Origin: Orychophragmus violaceus
Taxonomy: Eukaryota > Streptophyta > Magnoliopsida > Brassicales > Brassicaceae
Length of the DNA: 64,000 nucleotides
Reading direction: 5' to 3'
NCBI GenBank assembly: GCA_030180135.1
Contig: CM058229.1
Location: forward strand, 44,977,522 to 45,041,521
The number at the start of each line of letters is the position of its first letter. Within the stretch, counting starts at the first letter, position 1. The position numbers were made by a program, and so were the translations under genes. Positions 44,202 to 54,052 of the stretch are shown here, in pieces. Under the pieces are notes generated by a model. That model ran no database searches. It was not told the DNA's origin and saw only the letters and a program-made list of their open reading frames with translations.

Positions 44202-45238
44202 TATTTGAGGTGCATTGAGTTCCATGAGAACTCGACGGGTTTTCCGTCTAGTTCGGAGAGCTCGTAGACTCCAGGTTTAACGACCTTTGATATTTGGTAG
44301 GGTCCTTCCCAGTGCACGCCTAGTTTCCCAGTGTTCTTTTCTTTGGTTCCTTGATGGACTTCGCGCAAGAAGAGGTCTTCTTCTTTCAGGTGTCGTCCTT
44401 TAGTTTTCTTGTTATACTACCGAGCAGCGAGGTGCTGGTAAATTTGGATTCTCTAGAGGGACTCGTCCCTTTGTTCTTCGAGCGTATCAAGATTGTCAAG
44501 AAGCATCGTGTCGTTCAGTTCTGGGTTCCGTATAAGCATGGCTCACTGAACTGTCGGTTGGCTTATCTTGGCTGGTGACATAGCTTCCACTCTGTGAACT
44601 AAGGAGAATGGGGTTTGGTTCGATGGTCTTTGCGGAGTTGTTCGATGCGACCATAAAACTCCGTCTAACTCATCGGCCCAATTTCCTTTATGCCTGTCGA
44701 GCCTCTTTTTGAGTCCAGCGATGATGGTTTTATTTGTGGCCTCTGCTTGTCCGTTCCCTTCTGGATAGTAAGGTGTTGACGTGTTGAGCCTAATGTTCGA
44801 CTTATTTCAGAATTGGCTGAGCAAGATTGACGTGAACTGTTTCCCATTGTCGGTGACAATTTCGTAAGGGATCATGTGCCTACAGATGATGTATTTCCAC
44901 AGGAAGCTGAAGACGTCTCCAGCTTTCACCGTTTTGTAGGCTTTAGCTTCTACCCATTTGGTGAAGTAATCCGTTAGGATTAGGATGTGTTCGTTCAGAC
45001 TTGATTTGTGCATTGGCCCGACTATGTCCATTGCCTATCGCATGAATGGGTAAGGAGCCAAAGCAGTTTGCAATTCCTCCGTAGACGCGTGTATTGCTGG
45101 ATCATGTTTTTGGCATGGCTCACATCTCGCCACATATATTGCGCAGTCTTTCTCCATCGATGGCCAGAATCTGATCTTTAGTGCTAATGATCGTCCGCCG
45201 GCGTGGTTTCCTCCGGCTCCTTCGTGGGTTTTCTTCAT
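44202..45238 (-). pseudogene. pol: Gypsy E integrase, few lesions
   Basis: An H2C2 zinc-binding segment at 45238-45035 (CEPCQKHD). Then the catalytic core: Asp in MDIVGPM, Asp in EIVTDNGKQF and Glu in GQAEATNKTI, so the D-D-E triad is kept. It continues to a C-terminal domain ending near 44,202 (GPYQISKVV, WNSMHLK). Stops include TAG just before MDIVGPM (where the family has Trp), one after ILLSQF and at least two more towards the C-terminus. The enzyme would insert element DNA into the genome. Apart from the stops it is the best kept pol domain here. Confidence 0.85.
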
Positions 45239-45294
45239 TACTCTTCAATGTGTTCGCCCTCTATGCACTGTAAGGCTACTCTAGTGGCGTTATA

Positions 45295-46056
45295 TCAAAA
45301 AATGTCTCCTTCTATCATAACGTATCGAGCTGCTTTAGCCTTGAGACTGCGAGCTTCCCACTTATCCGGGGCCAGCTTCCCATCCGATATGTAGGCTTTT
45401 ATCTGTGAGATCCAGGGCTCATTCGGCGTTACATCGTCATTTCCTGGTTCTGTCGTTGCGTTTGTGTCGTTTACTTCTCCGTCTATGATGTTACAGACGT
45501 CGGGAGGATCTATGCTTGGATTTTCTATGAGCTCCACCGGGACCGTTCGTCTCAAGTGTGCGTCCGAGCTTGACACTAAGGCTGCGAGGGCCTCTGCTGA
45601 CGTGTTCTCCTTCCTTGTTATTTCCACTAAATTGAATAAATCAAGGTCGGTAGTTAGTTGTTTGGTTACGCCGAGGTAAGCGTCCATCCTTTCATTTTTG
45701 GCTTCGTATTCGCTGTTGAATTGGTTCACGACCGGTTGTGAGTCACAGTGGGCTTGGATGCATTTGGCGCCCACGGCTTTGGCCAATCGTAATCCGGCGA
45801 TCAAGGCTTCGTTCTCGGCTTCGTTGTTAGAGGCTGGAAATCCTAGCCTGAACGATTTCTCGAGCACTTCTACCGTTGGCGATTCGAGCCGGATTCCGAT
45901 TCCTGATCCAGCCTTTGATGATGACCCGTGTACGTGGAGGCTCCAGTTTCTTTCTTCTGATTGATCATCTTGTGTCAGTTCGGGTGGAAGCTCGACGATG
46001 AAGTCTGCTAAAACCTAAGATTTTACGCCGACCCGTCCTTTGAACTCGATATCATA
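45295..46056 (-). pseudogene. pol: Gypsy E second (archaeal-type) RNase H
   Basis: Open for 190 codons at 45867-45295 (FPASNNEAENEALIAGLRLAK) and preceded in the same sense by LHVHGSSSKAGSGIGIRL at about 45,935-45,880. The family has HVDG there, so the first catalytic Asp is now His. The Glu of NEAEYEAL-type is kept as NEAENEAL. A second RNase H after the usual one is typical of the Tat lineage. Linker stops near 46,050 and 46,015. Confidence 0.85.
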
Positions 46057-46910
46057 CTAACTATATTCGATGGCCCACTTAGCTAGCATGTCGGATTGGG
46101 TCGGACTATGTAGGATTGACCTTAGCGGCAAGGTGGTGAGAACGATGATTGGGTGTGATTGAAAGTAGGGCCTGAGCCTTCTCGCTGATGTGACGACCGC
46201 TAGTGCCAGCTTTTCGATTGTTGGGTATCGGGTCTCTGCCCCATCCAGTGTCTTACTGATATAGAATATCGGCTTTTGTTCACTACGATCCTCTTTGACT
46301 AGTACTTCGCTTACCGCCGCGCTTGATACTGCTATGTAAAGATAGAGATTTTCTCCTTCTTCCGGCTTAGCTAGTATCAGAGGCGTGGTAAGGTACTCTT
46401 TCAATCATTGGAAAGCTTCTTGGTATTTTTCGTCCCATTCGAATTTTTATTTCCTCTCAGGAGTTGGTAGAATGGGAGGCACTTGTCCGTCGATCTCGAG
46501 ATAAATCGATTGAGTGCGGTGATCCTTCCAGTCATTCTCTGCACCTCGCGGGTCTTGGTTGGAGAAGTCATTTTCATTATTTCCGTTTCTTTCTTGGGAT
46601 TTGCTTCGATTACCCGTTCCATCACGATGTACCCCAAGAATTCTCCCGAAGTAACGCCGAAGGTGCATTTTGTCGGGTTCAACTTCATTCTGTAGTCGTT
46701 TAGGATGTCTACCCATTTTTGTATGTGGGCGACGTGATCTGTTGCCACTAGCGATTTTACGAGCATGTCGTGGATGTAGACTTCATGGGTTCGGCCGAGC
46801 TGTCCCGCAAACATCTTATTGACGAGACGTTGGTACGTTGCTCCTGCGTTTTTCAAGAAGAAAGGCATGACTTTGTAGCCAAAGGTCCCTCGATCCGTTA
46901 TGAACGAGGT
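46057..46910 (-). pseudogene. pol: Gypsy E reverse transcriptase (3' half) and RNase H
   Basis: Reverse transcriptase resumes after CACTA F with TSFITDRGTFGYKVMPF, LKNAGATYQRLVNKMF and CTFGVTSGEFLGY. The catalytic Y-x-D-D box reads YIHD, so the first Asp is changed. A one-base frame change follows LLRGNK and a stop interrupts EAFQ*LKEYL. RNase H at 46404-46057 shows LYLYIAVSSAAVSEVL and ISKTLDGAETRYPTIEKLAL. Confidence 0.88.
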
Positions 46911-47396
46911 TTTCACTACAAGAAATGTGGGTATTAATAGCGGCCGATAAACGCTATGTATCACCTTCCATAGCATTTCCTAAAATGTTCTGACAGCGCC
47001 TGTCGTTGTAGGTCGGGTACTTTAGATAGCGGACTTGGCGTATGCTATAGTTAATTAAACGACAATAGAATTCATCTCTTCGCTATTGTTAATCTTTATA
47101 ATAGCGTGTTATAATTGTTATTAAAATTATTAATAATAGCATTTTTTTTTTTACAAAAATAGCAAATTATTTGTGTTATTAATTATTTTTTTATTATCAA
47201 AAAATTAATCAAAATAAATTACAAATTAATTTTTTTTTAATTTGAATATATTTCTGGAATATTTTTAATAATAATATTAAAAACAATTAATTCATAATAA
47301 TTTCACCATAAAATATTTCCATGTTTACAAGAAAAACAAAAAAACTCTCAACCTTCATAATCATCCCTAACATTACCACTATCATAAACACTATAG

Positions 47397-47649
47397 TTCC
47401 TTTGATGAGGGTATCGAGCTCTTCTTCTCCACTAATTGCAAGCTGCAAGTGCCTTGGGGAGATACGTTTCACCTTCAGGTCCTTGCTCGTGTTACCAGCC
47501 AACTCTAAAACATATGCGGTAAGGTACTCCAGTATTGCTGCCGTGTAAACAGCTGCAGTTTCTCCAACCATCCCGTGAGCAGTGGACCTAGTCTTCAACA
47601 GTCGATGCACCCTACCAACAGGGAATTGCAACAACAAAAAAGGAACCAA
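47397..47649 (-). pseudogene. Captured histone H2A.Z fragment
   Basis: Translation LLLQFPVGRVHRLLKTR, then GETAAVYTAAILEYLTAYVL, ELAGNTSKDLKVKRISPRHL and EEELDTLIKGTI covers the histone fold of H2A.Z, the variant that replaces H2A at promoters. The KVKRISPRHL form (with KV and S/T) fits H2A.Z better than canonical H2A. The N-terminal tail and the C-terminus after GTI are missing; the frame runs on to 47287 in unrelated sequence. One acidic-patch Glu is now Tyr (TAYVLE). No intron is seen in this part. Confidence 0.88.
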
Positions 47650-48109
47650 TTAGCCATAGCAATGGAGCAAGATCAAAATACAAGAAGAATTAGAACACTG
47701 ATATTTTATGGACGTACATAAATACAAAGAACACTGATATTATATGGACGTTCGTAATAAGAGAGAACATACAAAACTGATATTAAATGAGATTCTTAAG
47801 ACGCTTAAAACTCTTAGACAAAAGCAAAACTAGTGCTATCTACTGGGTGAGAGAAAGGTTCCAAAACTTCCTTTGTACGACAGCAAATAAATAATAAAAT
47901 CACCATTGCATCAGAATTTGTACATTCCAATTAGATTTTTCTTCAAGATAACTATCATCAGACCTGAAAATGGCTGTTTCCTTTCATTGTGAGGCTTAAA
48001 CTCGGTATCAAACTGACATTTTCATCAGTGCTAGATCAAAGCGGTTACAAGAAACATGTTTAGATTTGAGTGGCGGAGAGACAAAGAAACATCAAGTGTG
48101 GATAGATAC

Positions 48110-48360
48110 AAAACTCATACATCATGTCATAGCAATAGTCGAATAGATTGGACAGAGGCGATGGTGACTCGATGGCGTTTAGATGCTTACACTCTATGAG
48201 ACTGTTGTATACATCAGATCCACCAAATATGTAAACGATATGCCAGTGTCAAAGAGAGTTGTAAACTCATCATCTATTAGAGTATGTCTTAGAGCGCCCA
48301 ACCTCAACAAGTGTTTCCCCTTCTATGCCCGTCTTTTGAGTTATGGCTGAGGGATAAACA
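48110..48360 (-). pseudogene. Captured pepsin-type aspartic protease fragment
   Basis: The minus strand gives DDEFTTLFDTGISFTYLVD, with the second active-site motif D-T-G-(I/T)-S of plant A1 aspartic proteases and the SFTYL that usually follows it. After a stop and frame change there is LFDYCYDM (family FEYCYD-type). Only the C-terminal lobe is represented. The flanks have no family similarity I can see. Confidence 0.65.
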
Positions 48361-48434
48361 GATGATGACCCATTACTTAAACTACTAACGGTGTTGAGGA
48401 TACCATAGCATTTGACTCCTAAAAATACTATCAT

Positions 48435-48925
48435 TTAAGAAACAGATGAACAAATACCTGGAAAAAGTGTCATCCGTTGCAATGCTAGAGTTTGTTGCAC
48501 CGTTGGTAGCCGTTCAAATTCAGTAGCCGTGTAAGACACACCAGAAAAGTCAACCAGATTGTCGAATGCCCCTATTTTTCTACATATTGACTCTGCTGTG
48601 GACTGAAGTTTCATGCTAATCAGAATGAGCACCAAAAAGATATAAATAATTAACAAATAGCTCAGTTTTCTAGGACCTTGTTATCCCCGGTTACAACTAT
48701 AACACGAATCCCAGCAGTCATACACGCAAGCATAGCATCTCTCAATTCTTTTCTTGGTGGATCAAGCATTCCCACCTCAAAGGAAGCAATGAACAGGTCT
48801 TCAACAGTACAAGAAAATGACGAATATTCAGTAAACCCATTTGAATCCATCAAATTTGAAAGAACGGCAAACCTGGAAATAATGCGTAGGGTATTTGTCC
48901 ATTTGTTTCTACTAACGCTTCGCAT
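48435..48925 (-). pseudogene. Captured ER-type Ca2+-ATPase fragment (ECA3-like), intron kept
   Basis: Exon 1 piece: GMLDPPRKELRDAMLACMTA and IRVIVVTGDNK (the P-type ATPase DPPR and TGDN motifs of the phosphorylation/hinge region), ending near 48,676. An intron with GT...AG ends (GTCCTAG...CTTCAG) follows. Exon 2 piece: STAESICRKIGAFDNLVDFS, then ATEFERLPTVQQTLALQRMT, ending near 48,465. The wording fits ECA3-type pumps better than ECA1. Sequence before VGMLDPP is unrelated or decayed. About 80 residues of a protein that is normally about 1,000 long. Confidence 0.85.
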
Positions 48926-48950
48926 TATTTTCCGTAATTAACTGTAATTC

Positions 48951-49256
48951 TCAAAGCAATTCAACACTAACGAAGCCCAAAGGCTGAGACTTTTTGTTGT
49001 ATATTGACGCGAGAGAGCAGAATTGATGAACCCAAATGATCCCAGAAACACCAACGATACTGAAAAGTATGACCATCTTACTGCGGTGAGAGGTTGAACG
49101 GAGATGGTATGGAGCTGAGCATTCAAATCGAAGAAGGAGATAGCAATCCGAGCCATGGAGAAGATAGGCGGCTAAAGGAGCATACAGTGATGAGAAAGGG
49201 TTTCGTGAAGTGAAAAGAGGAAATGAAGACAATGAATTATGTCCGTTGATTTTCAT
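48951..49256 (-). other. Unassigned segment in CACTA F
   Basis: Two overlapping frames (49156-48938 and 49256-48951) with no family I recognise. It may be another captured piece or the first exon of a chimeric transcript, since it lies directly upstream of the ATPase piece on the same strand. Confidence 0.3.
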
Positions 49257-49559
49257 ATAATCTAACGATGGATAATGGAAAATTTTGATTCTTGTCTCTT
49301 TCTTTTAACCAATGAAAACCATTTTGTTTTTGTTAACACAGTCTTTTAGTTTTTTGTCAATTATTTCTTTTTAATTAGTGTGTTATTTTTTGCAATATGT
49401 GGTATCAATAAAAGATAAAACTATATCTTATTTATAATCAATCTCATTTGTAAAATAGTTATATTTTGATTATATATTGTTTAACTTTTAGAATTTAATA
49501 TTTATAAAATTATTATATTTGAATTTTTTTTACAAAGTGTTAAGTTTTTGTTATATTAT

Positions 49560-50120
49560 TCGATGTATTGGAATATAGTGTTTATGACTAAAGATTAAAA
49601 GTTTAGAGTTTATGATTTGTGTCTAGTGAAAGGTTAAGGTTACTGATTAAGAATTAAAAGTTTAGAGTTTAGGGTTTGTATTTAGGGTATAGAGTTACGG
49701 TCTTAGAGATTAAAAATTTAGTGTTTATGATTAAGAATAAAAGTTTAGAGGGTATAGAGATAAGGTTTTAGAGGATAAAAATTTAGTATTTATGATTAAA
49801 GATTGAAATTTTAGAGTTTATGGTTTGTATTTAGGGTATAGAGTTAAGGTTTAAAAGTTTAGGGTTTAGGGTTAGAAGTGTAGGGTTTAGGTATTTAAGG
49901 TTTGTGTTTGTGATCTAAATTTTTGGTTTAGGGTTTGTGTTTCGGGTATAGAATTAAAATTTTAGAGTTTAAAAATTTAGTGTTTATGACTATAGATTAC
50001 AAGTTTAGGGTGTGTTTAGGATATAAAGTTAATGTTTTAGATTTTACGGTTTAGGGTTAGAAGTTTATGGTTTAGGTCCTTAAAGTTTGTGTTTGTGGTG
50101 TAGAATTTAGGGTTTAAAGT
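49560..50120. repeat. Degenerate TTTAGGG-like repeat tract in CACTA F
   Basis: Many imperfect units around TTTAGGGTTTAGGGTT, TTTAGAGTTTATGATT and GGGTATAGAGTTAAGG. Plant telomere repeat is TTTAGGG, but the units here are too irregular for a direct telomere origin. Probably a locally expanded AT-rich satellite. Confidence 0.7.
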
Positions 50121-50749
50121 TTAATGATTTAGAAAATAATTATAAATTAATTCTAAATTTTGAAATTCCTATATAATTGGACACTCATTAATCTATAAGA
50201 AAAATGTTTTAAACTCTATACCATATATCTTTATACATTAAATCTCAAATCTTATGTCTAAACTTTATTTGTTTTTGCCAAACTCTTATGTCTAAACTCT
50301 AAATAAAAAATCATGTCATTTTGAATTTTTAATTTTGTAAATATTCTTATTATTTTGTAAATTAAATGTTTAATGATAATGTTTATTTTATTGATTTTGG
50401 ACAGCAATAACATATTTATAAGTAATCCTAAACCTTAATCCATAACCCCTATTTATAATACCCTAAAATCCTCAATCTAATTGAATTTGTTATATTACAA
50501 AGTTAAATTACATAATTAAAGGATAAGTTTATACAACTTTAGTATTTAAAATTATGATTTATCTATTCACTTTTGAACTTCCAATCTTTGAGCCGGTAAA
50601 ACCCGATGATCCACACGAGTAAGCAGACATTGATTTTGAGTTTCAATTCTCTGACTGAGGCATGTCTGCCTAAAGAATAATAAACCAATAAGATCAAAGC
50701 TCAAAAACAAAACGGGAGATGTGGATTCTACTGCCATCTTGAGCTCTCC

Positions 50750-51065
50750 TACTGTAATTGTTCATCACGGTGTACAAAAGTCTCTGGGTCATTAGGAAGT
50801 TCATAGTGGATAAACTGTAAGAGAAAATGTCAGACCAAAGAGACAAGCATGCCGTAAAAGAGGATAAACTATGTACCGATATATTGAAAACATACTAGAC
50901 CTACGTTTGGGATGTCAAGTCCACGAGATGCAACATCAGTGACAACTAGAACTGTGAATTTCCCTTGGCGGAAACCATTGAGTGTCCTCTCTCTTTGATG
51001 CTGAGAAATAACACCATGAAGTGCTGAGAAATCTCACCATGAAGTGCTTCGGACAAATAAATATG
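50750..51065 (-). pseudogene. Captured DEAD-box RNA helicase fragment (RH3-like), intron kept
   Basis: The exon at about 51,060-50,904 encodes SEALHG, then HQRERTLNGFRQGKFTVLVV and TDVASRGLDIPNV (helicase motif V region). An intron with GT...AG ends follows (about 50,903-50,817, ending CTCTTACAG), then LIHYELPNDPETFVHR. This wording fits the chloroplast helicase RH3 closely. A tandem duplication of about 25 bases repeats GCACTTCATGGTG and breaks the frame. After FVHR the sequence leaves the family just where motif VI would start. Confidence 0.8.
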
Positions 51066-51214
51066 CATAATTTTCTATTGGATCATCACTAGAAACGTAC
51101 ATATATTTGCTCAAGGGCTTTGTAATCTTGAAGCATGTAATATAGTCGAAACTGAGTAAGCAACTAATCTCAAAAAGCATTCAAATAAAGATATAAGAAG
51201 ATGATATGACACCT

Positions 51215-51835
51215 TCATGAGCTTGGAGCAGGTAAGCAACATCCTCAAGCATAGCTTCGTGCACAGAGGTTATAAAACATACACAGCTTGGTTGATGTAG
51301 GGATATTTCGACTTGCTTTTCAACTCCTGGTTACTGTTCTCAAGATCAAACAAAACTTGAGAATCCAAATTTAAAATTTGTTATCAAAGGAAGATGATTT
51401 TACAGACTAAGATATAAAATGAGTAACTATTATCTTCAGAGATCCTGAATTGCAATAAACAAACCCAAAAACGATATTTCGGCAAACGAACATACTATCA
51501 ATTGAAATCAATATCAAAACTGATTAAATCCATTAACAATCACCAACAAGAAAGAGTCTCCTTCTTTATTCGTCCCAGAAAATAATCTGAAATCACATCA
51601 AATGTTCACCAAGAATGTTTATCATATTCTCTCTCCTCCTTTCTAGGAATCCGGTAAAAGGAACTTCGGGAAATCGAATACAAGAAAATGTAAATCCAAA
51701 AGACTAGATGGAATGTAAATCCAAATCTCAAACCGATAATGGGGCTATACCTTTCTATTGCGAGAGACAGATCTAGAGTTTGCTAGAAACTCTTCATCTT
51801 CAGTAACAGAATCTTCGACATAGCTCTCTAGTTTA
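51215..51835 (-). other. Possible further captured exons in CACTA F
   Basis: Two exon-like pieces on the minus strand. One is VHEAMLEDVAYLLQAHEG (about 51,290-51,215), followed by a GTG... possible donor site; the other is ESYVEDSVTEDEEFLANSRS (about 51,830-51,755), followed by GTATAG. I cannot name their source genes. Confidence 0.35.
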
Positions 51836-52384
51836 AGGAGTAACGAAGTTTAATCAAAGGATATTTGAGATTTTAAGCATCAATTCATAAAGGATCTTGC
51901 ACAAAATTAAAGGGAAGAGAAGAATCTAGGAGGTGATGAATTAAAACCCTAAAAGGAATAAATAATACAAGGAGAATTCAAAGATGGCCAAAACAGTCGA
52001 GAAGAAGGTTTGAGAAATGAAACGATGGAGTGAGAGGAGAGTGAAACCATAGGGAGAAAGAAAATGAAAAAAAGAAGTGGAGCAACTAATTTGTGTGTGT
52101 ATAAAAATGAAGAAAGATATTTGAGTATGTATATAAAATATTTACTTATGTTATTTGGACTAAAAGTTAAGATGTAAGATAACGTTGAATTTTGGATCTG
52201 CAATGGTTAGGCTTGAGAACTTTGCAAATTTTGCGTGGCTTAAAATTTTATTTTCCCGCGATAACAAATATAGCGTTTTATAATAACAAGCGGTATGCAA
52301 AAAACTCGTATCGGTATACAATAGCAGAACTGTAATAAACGCTATCTTCCAATGCTATTAATACCCACATTTCTTGCAGTGTTT

Positions 52385-52936
52385 CTCTCTTTCGTCTGGG
52401 TGCATGAGGATTTGGTTGTATCCTGAAAAGGCGTCCATGAACGATAGGAGCTTGTTCCCTGCGGTTGCTTCCACCAGCCGGTCTATGTGCGGTAATGGAA
52501 AGAAATCTTTGGGGCAATCTTTGTTCAAGTCAGTGAAATCAGCGCACACTCTCCACTTGCCGTTCTTCTTCTTCACCACCACTGGATTTGCGATCCACTC
52601 GGGGTATTTTACTTCCATAATGGATCCGGCCCCTAGTAGCTTATCCAACTCGTCGTACACAGCATGTGCTATCTCCGTTCCAAGCTTCCTCCTTTTCTGC
52701 TTGATGGGTTTATACGTTATGTCAACGTTAAGCTCATGGCGCGCGATTCTTGGATCGATTCCTATCATGTCTTTGACCGACCACGCGAAAGTTTACACGT
52801 TTTGTTTGAGGAAATCGACCAATTCGTCTTTGATGTAGGAGTCGAGGTCAGTTCCGATTCCTACGCTTCGTTCAGGGTTCCGATCGTCGATCTTCACGCG
52901 CTCGATTAACTCCAGCCGAGGGTTATCCCGGTCGAA
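52385..52936 (-). pseudogene. pol: Gypsy E reverse transcriptase, 5' half
   Basis: From the gag junction: VKIDDRNPERSVGIGTDL, a stop in the linker, then MIGIDPRIARHELNVD, YKPIKQKRRKLG, NPVVVKKKNGKWRVCADFTD and the first catalytic motif FMDAFSGYNQILMHPDE. CACTA F interrupts it directly afterwards. This segment is what gypsy C has lost between protease and reverse transcriptase. Confidence 0.88.
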
Positions 52937-53119
52937 CTATTTTGGAGGGGTTTTTTCTTCCTGGGTATTCTTTGTGTTGATCATGATGCCATCGCATGCT
53001 CCGTCGCCCTGTTGGGGTGGGTCAGGTTGGTTTCCTTTTCCTATTGTCGCGGTGTTGGTGACATCGCCTGCAACGTTCATTCCTCTTGTTTCTTGTGACA
53101 AAGGTGGTGATTCATTCAT
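52937..53119 (-). pseudogene. gag: Gypsy E gag N-terminal piece
   Basis: 60 codons (MNESPPLSQETRGMNV) just inside the primer site, rich in Pro, Gln and Asn as is usual for Tat gag N-termini. A deletion joins it straight to the reverse transcriptase linker, removing the capsid, zinc knuckle and protease. Confidence 0.6.
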
Positions 53120-53161
53120 TGCTAGTCTCTTCTTTGGTTAATCAAAATATCCAAAGGTCAC

Positions 53162-53176
53162 ACAGACGACGCCAAT
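53162..53176 (-). promoter_or_regulatory. Gypsy E primer-binding site
   Basis: The minus strand reads ATTGGCGTCGTCTGTG directly after the 5' LTR, close to the TGGCGCCGTCTGTGGG-type site of Tat/RIRE2-like elements (tRNA-Arg, from memory). One mismatch is visible. Confidence 0.6.
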
Positions 53177-53713
53177 TGTTGATTCACAAAATCAAACAAT
53201 AATCAATTTGTTTAAATTGATTAGTAAATTAGGGACTTGGATATGAGATTAAACTAGAATTGGAATGCAAGAGCGGTTAGACCAAAAAATCTAGTCTTTA
53301 TTGAGAAATCAAGCCGGAATCGATCAGTGATCGCTAGCTCTACGTTTTTCTGAGTACAAGTGTATGAATATTTCGAATTGCCCTTTTCCTGCGTAGGGGA
53401 AAGATATTTATATCAAAAGATCTAGGGTTTTTCTCCTAGATTCTCTCTGGTATTCTTTACATAATAATTAAGAGAATATTTCCTAAAAGATTATTCTTTC
53501 TTATCTCTTTCAATATAAATGTTAACTTAACATTTATCATCTTTCTTCATGTAGGTCGACGGGCCATTTCCGAGCTCCATTGGTGTTACCGAGCTACCTC
53601 TTCGTTGGTGCTCCTTGCCACGTTGGATCTCAATTTCTTATGGGCCGAATCTCCTCTTTAACTTTTTTGTTATTGGGCCGGGCCTTAGAGGGGCGCGAAA
53701 CCCACCTCTAACA
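53177..53713 (-). repeat. Gypsy E 5' LTR
   Basis: 537 bases, partner of 41371-41907, with the CCCCT duplication at 53714-53718. Confidence 0.92.
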
Positions 53714-53718
53714 CCCCT

Positions 53719-53994
53719 GAAAATCGATTTCAAATTCCAAGTTCATGTAACTCACCTCATCAATGTAGACCGAAAAAGTCTCTCAACAATTCTAATCAGA
53801 CGAAGTCCCTTATCGATTCTGTTTTGTTGTACCGGTTAAAAGTAATTTGTCAACTAACCTCTTTTTCCTCCATCTTTTTGGAAAAAGGTACAAAAGACAT
53901 TTTCTCTGATGCTTTTAAAATTCATCTAAAATAAAAAAATATATAAATAAATAAACCACAAACACTCCCACAATTATCTGGATTTATATATAAA
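53719..53994. other. DNA continuing from 41,365, nothing recognised
   Basis: AT-rich, no coding pattern. Originally contiguous with 40,521-41,365. Confidence 0.5.
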
Positions 53995-54051
<57 letters not shown>

Positions 54052-54052
54052 T
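53995..54052. repeat. (CT)n microsatellite
   Basis: CT repeats with two single-base interruptions. Confidence 0.97.

Larger units (their letters stand above)
46914..52381 (-). mobile_element. CACTA F: non-autonomous CACTA transposon carrying host gene fragments
   Basis: The ends are CACTACAAGAAATGTGGGTA and its near-perfect inverse (28-base terminal repeat with one mismatch), target duplication TTT at 46911-46913 and 52382-52384. Removing it restores the reverse transcriptase frame of gypsy E across HPDERE-KTSF. The 5.47 kb interior has no transposase. It holds fragments similar to a histone H2A.Z, a pepsin-like aspartic protease, an ECA3-type Ca2+-ATPase and an RH3-type DEAD-box helicase, plus unknown exons, all on the minus strand. 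Introns are kept in the ATPase and helicase pieces, so capture was from DNA. Subterminal AATAGCG/CGCTAT motifs occur at both ends. Confidence 0.92.
41371..53713 (-). mobile_element. Gypsy E: Tat-lineage Ty3/gypsy element with both LTRs, holding CACTA F
   Basis: 537-base LTRs at 41371-41907 and 53177-53713 (TGTTGATTC...CTCTAACA), target duplication CCCCT at 41366-41370 and 53714-53718. The LTRs differ at roughly 40 positions by eye (about 8%), so it is old. The minus-strand order is 5' LTR, primer site, a short gag piece, reverse transcriptase, RNase H, archaeal-type second RNase H, integrase, 70-base tandem repeats, antisense ORF, purine tract, 3' LTR. The second RNase H and antisense ORF identify the Tat lineage. 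Most of gag and all of protease are deleted. CACTA F lies within reverse transcriptase. Confidence 0.93.

Noticed and set aside
45464..46703. Plus-strand frames opposite the gypsy E pol
   Set aside because: They lie antisense to clear RNase H and reverse transcriptase coding.
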